From: JBBROS01 sp965213855
GTDB lineage: Bacteria; Pseudomonadota; Alphaproteobacteria; Acetobacterales; Acetobacteraceae
Reading direction: 5' to 3'
Assembly: GCA_965213855.1 (NCBI GenBank)
Contig: CBDCAA010000007.1
Location: 930,001 to 994,000, forward strand
Length of the DNA stretch: 64,000 nucleotides
Below the pieces are notes generated by a model. It searched no databases. It was not told the DNA's origin and saw only the letters and a program-made list of their open reading frames with translations. Below, piece by piece: positions 15,898 through 25,052 of the stretch. The first letter of the stretch is position 1; each line of letters begins with the position of its first letter. Made by a program: the position numbers and the translations under genes.

Positions 15898-17439
15898 TCA
15901 GGCGCTGCGGCGGCGGCGCAGCATGGGGGCGAGGTCGCGCAGGTTGAAGGCGCCGAGCAGCTGGGCCGCCGCCCCATAGGCGGCCATGCCTGCCCCAACC
16001 AGGGCGCCGAGCGCGGCCCAGCGCCAAGGGGTCGCCAGATAGGGCGTCAGCCAGTCCTGCCCATAGATGAGCGCGACCGCCATCGCGGCGGCCGCGCCCG
16101 CCATCCGCGGCAGGCGATGGTGCAGCCGGGCGTCGAGGGCCAGGTGGCCGCGCCGGGCCAGCAGGATCGCCAGCGCACTGACGTTTGCGATGGCGGACAC
16201 GGACGTCGCGAGCGCGGGGCCGACATGCTGCAGCGGCACCATGAACAGCAGGTTCAGACAGAGATTGAGCGCGATGGCGGCCATGCCGACACGGACCGGG
16301 GTGCCGGTGTCCCCATGCGCGAAGAACGCCGGCACCAGCACCTTCAGCAGCACGAAGGCCGGCAGGCCGATGGCGTAGGCGGCCAGCGACTGCGACGCGA
16401 GCAGCGCGGCCTCCGCGTCGAAGGCGCCGCGACCGAACAGCACCAGCATGATCGGCCGCCCCGCGACCGCCAGCGCGAGCGCCGCCGGCAGGGTCAGCAC
16501 CAGCGTGATCTCGATGGCCCGGTTGAGACTCGTCAGCGCGGCCGCCGCCTGCCCGCCGCGCGCCTGGCGCGACAGCAGCGGCAGCAGCGCGGTGCCCACC
16601 GCTGTGCCGATGACGCCCAGCGGCAACTGGTTCACCCGGTCCGCATAGTACAGCAGGCTTGCCGAGCCCGGCGGCAGGAAGCTGACGATCACGACGTCGA
16701 CGGCCAGGTTCAGCTGCGTCACCCCGGCGCCGATCAGCCCCGGCCCCATGCGCCGCATCAGCACCCGCATCCGCGGCGTCAACCGCGGCCGCGGGATGTG
16801 CAGCGCCATCCCGGACCGCCGGACCGCCCAGGCCAGCAGCGCCAGCTGCAGCACGCCGGAGATCGTCACGCCCCAGGCCAGCGAGTGGCCGACCGTCGGC
16901 ACGTAGGGCGTCAGCAGCAGCATGGCGCCGATCGAGACGCCGTTGAACACCAGCGGCGCCGCGGCCGCCGCGGCAAACTTGTCGAGCCCGTTCAGCACGC
17001 CCGATAGCAGGGCCGCCAGGCAGATCAGGAACACGTAGGGGAAGGTGATTCGCGCCAGGTCGATCGTCAGCGCTTCCTTTCCCGGCACGTCGGCAAAGCC
17101 GGGTGCCAGCACGTGCATGATCTGCGGCATGAACACCTCGCCGATGCCGGTCAGCAGCAGCAGCCAGAACGCCATCACCGCGATCGCCTCCTGCGCGAAC
17201 TGCCGCGCCGGCTCGGGCCCTTCGGTGGCGAGGATGCCGGAGAATTCCGGCACGAACGCCGCGTTGAACGCGCCCTCCCCGAACAGCCGGCGGAACAGGT
17301 TCGGCACGCGCAGCGCGACGAAGAATGCGTCCGCGACGGGCCCGGTGCCGGCCAGTGCCGCGATCAGCACGTCCCGCAGGAACCCGGCCACGCGGCTGAC
17401 CATCGTCCAGCCGCCGACCGTGACGATGCCCCTCAGCAC
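15898..17439 (-). CDS. murJ: lipid II flippase MurJ
   Basis: A 513-residue inner-membrane protein with about 14 transmembrane helices of the MOP superfamily; flips lipid II for peptidoglycan synthesis. The N-terminus carries the typical SRVAGFLRDVLIAALAG and the ADAFFVALRVPNLFRRLFGEGAFNAAFVP stretch. The start is GTG, immediately after the gpsA TAG (TAGGTG), so the two are coupled. Confidence 0.95.
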   Translation of the reverse strand: MLRGIVTVGGWTMVSRVAGFLRDVLIAALAGTGPVADAFFVALRVPNLFRRLFGEGAFNAAFVPEFSGILATEGPEPARQFAQEAIAVMAFWLLLLTGIGEVFMPQIMHVLAPGFADVPGKEALTIDLARITFPYVFLICLAALLSGVLNGLDKFAAAAAAPLVFNGVSIGAMLLLTPYVPTVGHSLAWGVTISGVLQLALLAWAVRRSGMALHIPRPRLTPRMRVLMRRMGPGLIGAGVTQLNLAVDVVIVSFLPPGSASLLYYADRVNQLPLGVIGTAVGTALLPLLSRQARGGQAAAALTSLNRAIEITLVLTLPAALALAVAGRPIMLVLFGRGAFDAEAALLASQSLAAYAIGLPAFVLLKVLVPAFFAHGDTGTPVRVGMAAIALNLCLNLLFMVPLQHVGPALATSVSAIANVSALAILLARRGHLALDARLHHRLPRMAGAAAAMAVALIYGQDWLTPYLATPWRWAALGALVGAGMAAYGAAAQLLGAFNLRDLAPMLRRRRSA

Positions 17440-18381
17440 CTATTCGTCCCGCGCCGGCCGCGACATCAGCGCGGCGATCGCATCGGCCAGCGTCGTCTCG
17501 CCCGCAAGCAGCGCGGCGACGGCCTGGCAGATCGGCAGCTCCGTCCCGGCCGCGCGCGCCACCAGCGCCGGCGCCGTCGCGGCCCCCTCCACCACGCCGC
17601 CAGAATCGGCCAGCGCGTCGGCCAGGGCACGGCCCTGCCCCAAGGCGAGGCCGCAGCGGAAGTTGCGGCTCGACGCGCCGGTGCAGGTCAGCAGCAGGTC
17701 GCCAAGGCCCGACAGGCCCGCCACCGTCTCCGCCCGGCCGCCGAGGGCTGTGATCAAGCGGCCAAGCTCCGCCAGGCCGCGGGTGATCAGCGCCGCCCGC
17801 GCGTTCTCTCCCAGCCCAGCGCCGATCACCGCGCCCGCCGCGATTGCGATCACATTCTTGGCGGCCCCGCCGACCTGTGCGCCGACCGGGTCGTCGTTGC
17901 CATATAGCCGGAACCCTGGCGTCCCAAGCAGGGCGGCGAAATGGGCGCGCATGGCCGGATCCGTCGCCGCGACCACGGCCGCCGCCGGCAGGCCAATCGC
18001 GACCTCGTGCGCGAAGTTTGGCCCGGTGAGCACGGCAGCCGATGTGTCCGGCACGGTTTGGGCCAGGATTTCAAGCGGCAGCCGCATTGTCCCGGCCTCG
18101 ACCCCCTTGGCGACGACGAGGATTGCGGATGGCCGGAGTAAGCGGGCCGCCACACCGTGCAGGTGCTGGACCGGCACAGCCAGGATCACGTCGGCCCCCG
18201 CTGCGGGCAGCCCAGTGGCGAGCACGATGCCGTCCGGGAGCATCTGCGCCGGCAGATGCGGGCTGCTCCGCCCCGCCCACGGCGTGCGCGTCCAGAGCGT
18301 GACCCGGTGTCCGGCCCGGTGCGCCTGGATGGCCAGCGCCGTGCCCCAGGCGCCGCCGCCGACGACCGCGACCTCACTCAT
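17440..18381 (-). CDS. gpsA: glycerol-3-phosphate dehydrogenase [NAD(P)+]
   Basis: Makes sn-glycerol-3-phosphate from dihydroxyacetone phosphate for phospholipids. The 313 residues show the Rossmann GGGAWGTAL motif (residues 8-16), the catalytic Lys region (GGAAKNVIAIAAG) and the substrate stretch GLGDLLLTCTGASSRNFRCG. It overlaps rlmJ by eight bases and abuts murJ. Confidence 0.96.
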   Translation of the reverse strand: MSEVAVVGGGAWGTALAIQAHRAGHRVTLWTRTPWAGRSSPHLPAQMLPDGIVLATGLPAAGADVILAVPVQHLHGVAARLLRPSAILVVAKGVEAGTMRLPLEILAQTVPDTSAAVLTGPNFAHEVAIGLPAAAVVAATDPAMRAHFAALLGTPGFRLYGNDDPVGAQVGGAAKNVIAIAAGAVIGAGLGENARAALITRGLAELGRLITALGGRAETVAGLSGLGDLLLTCTGASSRNFRCGLALGQGRALADALADSGGVVEGAATAPALVARAAGTELPICQAVAALLAGETTLADAIAALMSRPARDE

Positions 18382-19183
18382 CGGTCAGCCGCAGCATCGC
18401 CGACCCGGCGCCGGCCTCGCCCAGACGCTCGGCCAGCGCTGCCAGGATCGGCCCGGCCTCGTCCTCGAACCCGAAGGGCGGGTTGCGGACAATGAGGCCG
18501 CAGCCGTTCAGCCGCCCGGGATCGGTCGGCTCGCGCAGCCACAACTCGGCCGCGACCACGTCGCGCAGCCCGGCCGATTGCAGCGCGGCGTGGAAGGCGG
18601 TGACGGGGCTGCGATGCTTGATAGGATACCAGGCGGCATAGACCCCGTGGCCGAACCGGGCGGCGCCGGCCTGCAGCGCGGCGACGACGCGCTCGAGCTC
18701 GCCGGGCTGCTCATAGGGCGGGTCGATCAACACGAGGCCGCGCGTTTGGGCGGGCGGCAGCAGGGCCGGGATCGCGGCCCAGCCGTCGCGATGGTGCACC
18801 GCCACCTGTGGGTCGTGGCGGAACAGCCGGCGGAGTGCCGCGTGATCGTCGGGGTGCAGCTCGCAGCAGGCCAGCGCGTCGGTGGGACGCAGGCGGGCGC
18901 GAATGAGGCGCGGCGAGCCGGGGTAGAGGCCCAGCCGCTCCGCCGATGCGACGTAGGCGGCCAGCGGCGGCGGCGGCGCGGGGAGCAGTTTGGCGAAGCC
19001 CTCGCGCCACTCGCCGGTGCGTTCCGCGTCTCCCATCAGGTCATAGGCGCCGCGGCCGGCATGGGTGTCGAGCACGAAGACGGGCGCCGGCTTGCGTGCC
19101 ATGAGGTCCAGGATGGACAGCAGCAGCGCATGCTTCATGCAGTCGGCGAAGTTGCCGGCGTGGAAGGCGTGACGGTAGTTCAT
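18374..19183 (-). CDS. rlmJ: 23S rRNA (adenine(2030)-N(6))-methyltransferase
   Basis: A 269-residue SAM-dependent enzyme methylating A2030 of 23S rRNA. The N-terminal family signature NYRHAFHAGNFADCMKH, the SAM pocket DTHAGRGAYDL and the catalytic DPPYEQPGE are all present. It overlaps gpsA and begins three bases after the PIN remnant stop. Confidence 0.94.
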   Translation of the reverse strand: MNYRHAFHAGNFADCMKHALLLSILDLMARKPAPVFVLDTHAGRGAYDLMGDAERTGEWREGFAKLLPAPPPPLAAYVASAERLGLYPGSPRLIRARLRPTDALACCELHPDDHAALRRLFRHDPQVAVHHRDGWAAIPALLPPAQTRGLVLIDPPYEQPGELERVVAALQAGAARFGHGVYAAWYPIKHRSPVTAFHAALQSAGLRDVVAAELWLREPTDPGRLNGCGLIVRNPPFGFEDEAGPILAALAERLGEAGAGSAMLRLTDE

Positions 19184-19186
19184 GGC

Positions 19187-19357
19187 TCAGAGACGGGACG
19201 CGAGCCGTTCGAGGAGTGCTCGGGCGTTCGTGACCTCGTCGGCGACGCAGGCGTCCGGGTGAACGAGGCTGATCGCGCGAACGACTTCCGCCTCGTTACC
19301 GTCAAGGGACAGTGCTGCCGATACCAAGTTGTTGGTGTCGAGCACGACCCGGATCAC
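19187..19357 (-). pseudogene. truncated PIN-domain toxin remnant
   Basis: A 56-residue frame starting with GTG that overlaps the antitoxin stop by four bases, the usual antitoxin-toxin arrangement. It begins like the PIN toxins of the COG1569 type (VIRVVLDTNNLVSAALS, with the first catalytic Asp) and continues with a region matching the next element (VADEVTNARALLERL). It then stops, where intact members run to about 130-140 residues with further acidic residues. The last two thirds, including the C-terminal catalytic Asp, are missing; rlmJ begins three bases later. It is probably inactive. Confidence 0.7.
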
Positions 19358-19641
19358 GGGTTGCGGTCGGTTTGGGCCTTCTCACGACGGTACGCCGCAA
19401 TCTCTGCGTCGATCTCTTCCATCGTCATCTGATCTAGCCCGGCCTCTTTCGCTTCTGCCCAGCACTGTTCCAGCCACTCCGGGGCGGGCCCGAACTTCAG
19501 GTCCAGGAAGGCCCGCAGGCTCATGACAACGACGGAGTCCTTGCCCTCGCGCTGGATGACACGGTGGGAGTGATCCCGCGTCACCGCGTCCATCGCCTCG
19601 TCGATCGTCTCAGGCATCGCAGCGGCGACAGGCTGGTCCAT
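19354..19641 (-). CDS. type II antitoxin, Phd/YefM-like
   Basis: A 95-residue protein paired with the PIN remnant. The central region (HRVIQREGKDSVVVMSLRAFLDLK) resembles the Phd/YefM DNA-binding fold, and the acidic, helical C-terminus (MTMEEIDAEIAAYRREKAQ) resembles a toxin-binding tail. GAGGAGAG precedes the ATG at 19641. It lies between tsaD and rlmJ. Because the toxin is broken, the antitoxin may persist only as a local regulator or as a protector against a related toxin elsewhere. Confidence 0.75.
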   Translation of the reverse strand: MDQPVAAAMPETIDEAMDAVTRDHSHRVIQREGKDSVVVMSLRAFLDLKFGPAPEWLEQCWAEAKEAGLDQMTMEEIDAEIAAYRREKAQTDRNP

Positions 19642-19666
19642 GGCAGGCTCTCCTCGTGGGCGCAAT

Positions 19667-20731
19667 CTAGGCCGCGCCCGTCATCTCCGCCAGCGGCCAG
19701 CGGGGGCGTGGGGCGGTGTCGAGGCGGTCAGTGAGGCCGAGCCGGAGGCGTTCCAGCGCTGTCCAGGCGACCATGACGGCGTTGTCCGTACAGAGGCGGA
19801 CCGGGGGCGCGACCATGGGCACGGCCGCGGCGACGGCGGCGCGGGCGAGTGCAATCCGCACGGCGGCGTTGGCGGCAACGCCGCCGGCGACGACCAGCAG
19901 TTTCGCCTCCGGCATCATCGCCAAGGCATGGGCGGCGCGGTCGGCCAGCACGTCCGCCACCGCCGCCTGGAACCCGGCCGCGATGTCCGCCGCCGCCTGC
20001 CGCGGCAGCGCGCCGGCCGGGAAAGCGCCCACGCGGGTCGCCACCGCCGTCTTCAGCCCCGAGAAGCTGAAGTCACACCCCGCGCGGCCCAGCAGCGGCC
20101 GCGGGAACGGCTCGCGCGATGCATCGCCATCGACCGCAAGCCGCTCCAGTGCCGGGCCGCCGGGCCAGGGCAGGCCCAGCAGCTTGCCGACCTTGTCGAA
20201 CGCCTCGCCGACCGCGTCGTCGATCGTTCCGCCCAGCCGGCGGTAGCGCCCGACCGCCTCGACCGCAACGCATTGGCAATGCCCGCCCGACAACAGCAGC
20301 AGCAGATAGGGGAAGGCGGCCCCACCCTCGACGAGCCCCGGCAGCCGTGCCGTCAGCGCATGCGCCTCCAGGTGGTTCACGGCCACGTAGGGCAGCCCAC
20401 GCGCCAGCGCGAAGCCCTTGGCGAAGCCGGTGCCGACGATCAGGCCGCCGATCAGCCCCGGTCCGCTGCTGGCCCCAACCCCGGCCAGGTCACCCGCGGA
20501 CAGGCCGGCGCGGGCCAGCACGTCGGCCACCATCGCCGGCAGATGAACCAGGTGCGCCCGCGCCGCGATCTCCGGCACCACGCCGCCGAACGGCGCGTGG
20601 GCGGCGAACTGGCCCAGCACCGCCTCGGCCAGGATGCCGCCGTCGGCGTCCAGCACGGCTGCCGCCGTCTCGTCGCAGGAGGTCTCGATGCCCAGAACCG
20701 GGCCGCGCACCAGGCCGCCAACCGCCTTCAT
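19667..20731 (-). CDS. tsaD: tRNA N6-threonylcarbamoyladenosine synthase subunit TsaD
   Basis: The 354-residue kinase-fold protein that transfers threonylcarbamoyl to A37 of ANN-decoding tRNAs. The N-terminal GIETSCDETAAAV, the metal-binding NHLEAH, LLLLSGGHCQ and the late GGVAANAAVR are all intact. GGAGG stands nine bases before the ATG. It is divergent from hemC across only 40 bases and heads a long co-directional run reaching paaX. Confidence 0.96.
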   Translation of the reverse strand: MKAVGGLVRGPVLGIETSCDETAAAVLDADGGILAEAVLGQFAAHAPFGGVVPEIAARAHLVHLPAMVADVLARAGLSAGDLAGVGASSGPGLIGGLIVGTGFAKGFALARGLPYVAVNHLEAHALTARLPGLVEGGAAFPYLLLLLSGGHCQCVAVEAVGRYRRLGGTIDDAVGEAFDKVGKLLGLPWPGGPALERLAVDGDASREPFPRPLLGRAGCDFSFSGLKTAVATRVGAFPAGALPRQAAADIAAGFQAAVADVLADRAAHALAMMPEAKLLVVAGGVAANAAVRIALARAAVAAAVPMVAPPVRLCTDNAVMVAWTALERLRLGLTDRLDTAPRPRWPLAEMTGAA

Positions 20732-20771
20732 TGCTCTTTTCCTCCACGTCCCGATCTCTTAAGCCTCCGCG

Positions 20772-21806
20772 ATGCCCGACGCCCACCCCCTTCCCGACCT
20801 GCCTGCCGCGCCCCCGGCGCTGCACCATGGCCGCCGCCTGCCGCTCCGCGTCGGCACCCGCGGGTCCCCGCTCGCCCGGACGCAGACGCGCATCTTCCTC
20901 GACCTGCTCGCCCGGTTCTGCCCGGTGCTGGCCACCGAGATCCACGGCCAGCCGGTGTTCGAGGAGCACGTCATCCGCACCACCGGGGACGCCGTGCAGG
21001 ACCGCAGCCTGGCCGAGATCGGCGGCAAGGGCCTGTTCAGCAAGGAAATCCACGAGGCACTGCTGGACGGCCGCATCGACTTCGCGGTCCATAGCCTCAA
21101 GGACCTCGAGACCGAACTCCCTCCCGGCATCGTGCTCGCCTGCACGCTCCGGCGGGAGGATGCGCGGGACGCGCTGATCGTCGGGCCGAACTGCGCCCCC
21201 GCCGTCGAGGGCGATCCGTGGGGCCTGCTCCCGGCCGGCGCCGTCATCGGCACCAACTCGCTCCGCCGCCAGGCGCAGCTGCTGCATGCCCGCCCGGACC
21301 TGCGCATCGTCATGATGCGCGGCAACGTGCAGCCGCGCATCGAGAAGGTGCAGCGCGGCGATTGCACGGCGAGCCTGCTCGCCCTGGCCGGGATCCGCCG
21401 CTTGGGCCTGCGGGACGTGCCGATGGCGGTGCTGGACGCGGATGCCATGGTGCCCTCGGCCGGACAGGGCATCGTGGGCATCACCGTTCGCGCGGCCGAC
21501 ACGCCGTTGCATGGCCTGCTCGCCGGGATCGAGGACCCCGAGGCGCGAGCCGTGTCCACGGCCGAGCGCGCGATGCTGGCCGTGCTCGACGGCAGTTGCC
21601 GCACCCCCATCGGCGGCCATGCGCGGCTGTTGCCGGTCGGGGCCGGCCAGCGCCCGACGGTGCACCTGACCGGCCTCGTCGCGCGCCCGGACGGCAGCTT
21701 CCTGCTCAAGCGCAGCGTGCACGGCCCGGCCGACGACGCTGCCCGCATCGGCGCCGAACTGGGCGCCAGCCTGCGCGCGGACAGTCCGCGTGACATCCTC
21801 GGCTGA
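20772..21806 (+). CDS. hemC: hydroxymethylbilane synthase (porphobilinogen deaminase)
   Basis: Joins four porphobilinogens into hydroxymethylbilane. The 344 residues include VGTRGSPLARTQT, the cofactor-binding Arg run (GTNSLRRQAQL), HSLKDL, and the Cys holding the dipyrromethane cofactor (LDGSCRTPIGGHA). An N-terminal Pro-rich tail of about 25 residues precedes the core. First gene of hemC-hemD-mitofilin-hemY. Confidence 0.96.
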   Translation: MPDAHPLPDLPAAPPALHHGRRLPLRVGTRGSPLARTQTRIFLDLLARFCPVLATEIHGQPVFEEHVIRTTGDAVQDRSLAEIGGKGLFSKEIHEALLDGRIDFAVHSLKDLETELPPGIVLACTLRREDARDALIVGPNCAPAVEGDPWGLLPAGAVIGTNSLRRQAQLLHARPDLRIVMMRGNVQPRIEKVQRGDCTASLLALAGIRRLGLRDVPMAVLDADAMVPSAGQGIVGITVRAADTPLHGLLAGIEDPEARAVSTAERAMLAVLDGSCRTPIGGHARLLPVGAGQRPTVHLTGLVARPDGSFLLKRSVHGPADDAARIGAELGASLRADSPRDILG

Positions 21807-21811
21807 GCCGC

Positions 21812-22504
21812 TTGCCTGAGATCCGCCGGGGGGTGCTGGTGACCCGCCCGGCCGCGGACGCGGCAGCCACTGCGGACCGGGTCCGGGCGCGAGGGTTCGA
21901 GCCGGTGGTGGCGCCGGTGTTGGACGTCATCACCCTCCCGATCGACTGCCCGCCGCGGATCGACGCCGTGCTCGTCACGAGCGGGAACGCGCTTGCTTCG
22001 GTTTCGGCGCTCGCGTCGCGGCCGTTGCTTGCCGTCGGCGACGGCACGGCGGCGAAGGCCCGGGCATCCGGGTTCACGTCGGTCGAGAGCGCTGGCGGCG
22101 ACGCGGCGAGCCTTGCCGCGCTCGTATGCGTCCGCCTGCCGGCCGGCTCGCACCTGCTGCTCTCGACAACGGTCGGCGAGGGCGACGGGCTGGTGCAGGG
22201 CCTGGCCTCCGCAGGCTACATCGTGCACCGCCGGTTCGGCTACGCGATCCAGCCCGTCCCGCGGCTGCCGGATTCGGCACGGGACGCCCTCGTCTCCGGC
22301 CGGCTGCACGCAGCGCTGTTCCTTTCGGCCCGCACCGCCCTGGTGTTCCGCGACCTCTTGCCGCGGGTGCTCCACGGGCACCTGCTTGCGGTCGAGGCAC
22401 TGGCAATCGGAGCACCCGCCGCGGCCGAACTCGCCCCCTTGCCCTGGAGCCGGGTCCGTGTGTCATTAGCCCCGACCTTGGAGCAGGTGCTGGCGCTGCT
22501 ATGA
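21812..22504 (+). CDS. hemD: uroporphyrinogen-III synthase
   Basis: A 230-residue HemD-family protein with the N-terminal VLVTRPAADAAATADRVRARGFEPVVAP, typical of a family otherwise poorly conserved. It cyclises hydroxymethylbilane with ring D inversion. The only suitable start is a TTG at 21812, five bases after hemC. Its stop overlaps the start of the next gene (ATGA). Confidence 0.9.
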   Translation: MPEIRRGVLVTRPAADAAATADRVRARGFEPVVAPVLDVITLPIDCPPRIDAVLVTSGNALASVSALASRPLLAVGDGTAAKARASGFTSVESAGGDAASLAALVCVRLPAGSHLLLSTTVGEGDGLVQGLASAGYIVHRRFGYAIQPVPRLPDSARDALVSGRLHAALFLSARTALVFRDLLPRVLHGHLLAVEALAIGAPAAAELAPLPWSRVRVSLAPTLEQVLALL

Positions 22505-23736
22505 CCGACGACACGACCCCGACCCCTGCCATCCCGCCGTCGATCCAGGCCGAGCGCGCCCGGATCGAGCCGTCACCTCCGCCTAAGAAGCTCGACGCCT
22601 TGCCCGTGCTCTATTTGGTCGGCTTCGTGATCCTTGCAGCCTCTCTCATCTATCTTTGGAAGCACCCGAGCCTGCCGCGCGGCGCCGCGCTCGAAGTTGC
22701 CCAGATCGATACCGTTCGAAGCCAGATCAGCGCCCTTCAGGGACGGGTCGACCAGCTCGACGCTCGCCCGGCTCCGGCCGCACCGAACCTCGCGCCGCTG
22801 GAGGCGCGGCTTGCCGAGCTGGAGCGGCATGCCGCATCGGCCCCTGTTGTCAATCTTGGCGCACTCGAGGGCCGCCTGGCCGCGGTCGAGGCGCGACCGG
22901 TCGCGCAGCCGCCGCCCGACCTGAAGCCGCTGGAGACCCGGCTCGCGGTGCTCGAGGCGAAGCCGCCCATCGATCTCCGCCCGCTCGAGGCGGAGGTCGC
23001 AGTCCTGGCCGCCAAGCCACCGATCGACCTGAAGCCGCTCGACACGCGTATTGCGGCGCTGGAGGCGAAGCCGCCGGTTGATCTGAAGCCGCTCGATGGC
23101 CGCCTCGCGGCGTTGGAAACCAAGCCGCCGGTCGATCTCGGGCCGCTGCAGCAACGCATCGATGCAATGAGCCAAAAAGAGGGCCAGGACCAGGCAGCGC
23201 TGGCCAAACGGCTCGACGCGGCCGAGGCCTCGGCCAAGCAGTCCGACTTGAAAATCGCCGCGGTCGCGAGCCGCGCGCAGATGGCGGGCAAGCTGCAGGG
23301 GGTCAGCGCGTCGCTTGCCGCCGGGCAGCAGCTCGGTGACGTGCCGGGCGCCCCGCCGGCCCTGGCCCGCTTCGCCCACGCCGCGCCGCCGACCGAGGCC
23401 GGGCTGCGCCTCAGCTTCGACGCTGCCGCGGCCGAGGCGCATCGGGTCAGTCAGCCATCCGCGACGGGCGAGGAGCCGCTGCTGAGCCGGATGTGGACCC
23501 GGGCGCAGCAGTCCGTCACGGTCCGGCGCGGGGACCAGGTTCTGGTCGGCGATCCGATGGAGGGCGTGATCGCCCGCGCACGCCAGGAACTGGACGCGGG
23601 CGACTTGGCGGGTGCGGTGAAGGCGCTCGACGCCTTGTCCGGCCCGGCGAAGGCCGCCATGGCCGGATGGATCGGACAGGCGACGGCCCTGCTGGATGCA
23701 CGGGCCGCGATCGGCGAACTGGCGGCGCAAGGCTGA
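22501..23736 (+). CDS. Mic60/mitofilin-like inner-membrane protein (COG4223)
   Basis: A 411-residue protein. A short cytosolic tail is followed by one transmembrane helix (about 33-53), then a long coiled-coil/repeat part (about 65-245) and a C-terminal helical domain (about 290-411). This is the layout of the alphaproteobacterial mitofilin proteins, ancestors of mitochondrial Mic60, regularly found between hemD and hemY; they shape the inner membrane. Residues 154-225 are four 18-residue units of the form KPPxDLxPLxxRxAxLEx, with looser copies before. It overlaps hemD by four bases and hemY by one (TGATG). No other product is likely. Confidence 0.85.
   Translation: MTDDTTPTPAIPPSIQAERARIEPSPPPKKLDALPVLYLVGFVILAASLIYLWKHPSLPRGAALEVAQIDTVRSQISALQGRVDQLDARPAPAAPNLAPLEARLAELERHAASAPVVNLGALEGRLAAVEARPVAQPPPDLKPLETRLAVLEAKPPIDLRPLEAEVAVLAAKPPIDLKPLDTRIAALEAKPPVDLKPLDGRLAALETKPPVDLGPLQQRIDAMSQKEGQDQAALAKRLDAAEASAKQSDLKIAAVASRAQMAGKLQGVSASLAAGQQLGDVPGAPPALARFAHAAPPTEAGLRLSFDAAAAEAHRVSQPSATGEEPLLSRMWTRAQQSVTVRRGDQVLVGDPMEGVIARARQELDAGDLAGAVKALDALSGPAKAAMAGWIGQATALLDARAAIGELAAQG
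22960..23175 (+). repeat. four 54-bp in-frame tandem repeats in the mitofilin-like gene
   Basis: Four consecutive units of 54 bases encode 18-residue blocks beginning KPP(I/V)DL. Two earlier, more divergent copies lie upstream (about 22780-22955). The Pro-Pro breaks split what would otherwise be a continuous coiled coil. Confidence 0.8.
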
Positions 23737-25049
23737 TGCGCGCCGTCATCGGGTTCGTTGTCCTCGCGGCGGTGGCCGTCGCGGCGGCGTGGTGGATCGC
23801 CGCGCTTCCGGGCGACACGGCGATCGACGTCGGTCCCTACCACGTCGGCGCCAGCACGCCGGTGATGCTCACCTTGCTCGGCGTCCTGTTTGTGCTGCTC
23901 TATCTTGTTGTCCGCCTCGTCGCGACCGTGCTGGCGAGCCCGCGCGTGCTACGCCGGCGTGCGCGGGACCGGGCGCGCGTGCGGGGTGACCTGGCCGTGA
24001 ACCGCGCGCTGGTCGCGCTTGCCGCCAATGATGCGGGCGCGGCCCGGCGCGAGGCCGAGCGCAGCCGCCGCCTGCTGGGCGACACGCCGCTGACCCTGCT
24101 TCTGGCGGCGCAGGCGGGCCGGCAAGCCGGGCGCGAGGAGGAGGCGGCGGAGGTGTTCAAGGCGCTCGCCAGCCGCATGGACGGCCGCCTGCTCGGCCTG
24201 CGCGGCCTGCTGCGGCAGGCGATGGCACGGCAGGACTGGGCCGAGGCGGCGCAGATTGCGCAGCAAGCGGAGGCCGCGCATCCGGGGGCGGCCTGGCTGC
24301 TCGAGGAGCGCAAGCGCCTGGCGTTGCAGACCGGCCAGTATCGCGAGGCGCTGCGCCTGCTCGGCTCGCCCCGCCGAGGCGATACCAGCACCGCCGAGGC
24401 ACGCGCCGCCCTCGGCATTGCCGCGGCCGACGAGGAAAGCGACCCCAGCGCCTCGCTGCGCCAAGCCAAGGCCGCGTTCGAGGCGGAGCCGGCGCTCGGC
24501 CCTGCCGCCGTCGCCTACGCCACCCGCTTGCGCCAGGGCGGCCGCGAACGGTCCGGCGTCGACGTGCTGCGGCGCTGCTGGAGCCTGCTGCCGCAGCCGG
24601 ACGTGGCAGAGGCCTACCTCGCCCCGATCAGCGACAAGGCGGCACGCTACCAGGCAGCGGCGGCCCTCGTTTCGGCCAACCCGCGCCATCCGGACAGCTC
24701 GCTGCTGCTGGCCCACACCGCCTTGGAGGCCGGCCAGATCACCGATGCGAGGCGCCATGCGGAGACGGCGCGCGGCGCCGGGCTCGATGACCGGCGGCTG
24801 TGGATCCTGCTGGCCGATCTGTCCGAGGCGGACGGCAATCATGAGGGGGCACAGGACGCGCTACGGCGCATCGCGACGGCCGGGCCGGGCCCGTCCTGGC
24901 GCTGCCTGAACTGCGGCACCCATCATGCCAACTGGATGGCGGTCTGTGACGCATGCGGGGTGCCGGGGCGGGTGAAGTGGACGGCGGAGGCGGTTCACGC
25001 GCCCCCGGTGAAGGCGGCGGCGATGGGCGCGATCGAGGGCATCGACTGA
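23736..25049 (+). CDS. hemY: HemY-family TPR membrane protein
   Basis: A 437-residue protein of the HemY type that follows hemD in many proteobacteria; its exact role near haem synthesis is unsettled. Two membrane helices (about 2-24 and 42-63) are followed by a soluble helical-repeat (TPR) part. The C-terminus carries a four-Cys zinc-ribbon-like motif (CLNCG, 14 residues later CDACG), usual in alphaproteobacterial members. The start overlaps the previous stop (TGATG). It is not the unrelated protoporphyrinogen oxidase also called HemY. Confidence 0.9.
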   Translation: MRAVIGFVVLAAVAVAAAWWIAALPGDTAIDVGPYHVGASTPVMLTLLGVLFVLLYLVVRLVATVLASPRVLRRRARDRARVRGDLAVNRALVALAANDAGAARREAERSRRLLGDTPLTLLLAAQAGRQAGREEEAAEVFKALASRMDGRLLGLRGLLRQAMARQDWAEAAQIAQQAEAAHPGAAWLLEERKRLALQTGQYREALRLLGSPRRGDTSTAEARAALGIAAADEESDPSASLRQAKAAFEAEPALGPAAVAYATRLRQGGRERSGVDVLRRCWSLLPQPDVAEAYLAPISDKAARYQAAAALVSANPRHPDSSLLLAHTALEAGQITDARRHAETARGAGLDDRRLWILLADLSEADGNHEGAQDALRRIATAGPGPSWRCLNCGTHHANWMAVCDACGVPGRVKWTAEAVHAPPVKAAAMGAIEGID

Positions 25050-25052
25050 CGG

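Noticed and set aside
19354..19641. Functional toxin-antitoxin module
   Set aside because: The toxin lacks its C-terminal two thirds, so I call it a remnant rather than an active pair.
22960..23175. CRISPR-like array
   Set aside because: Adjacent repeats without spacers, in frame and coding for a regular protein motif.
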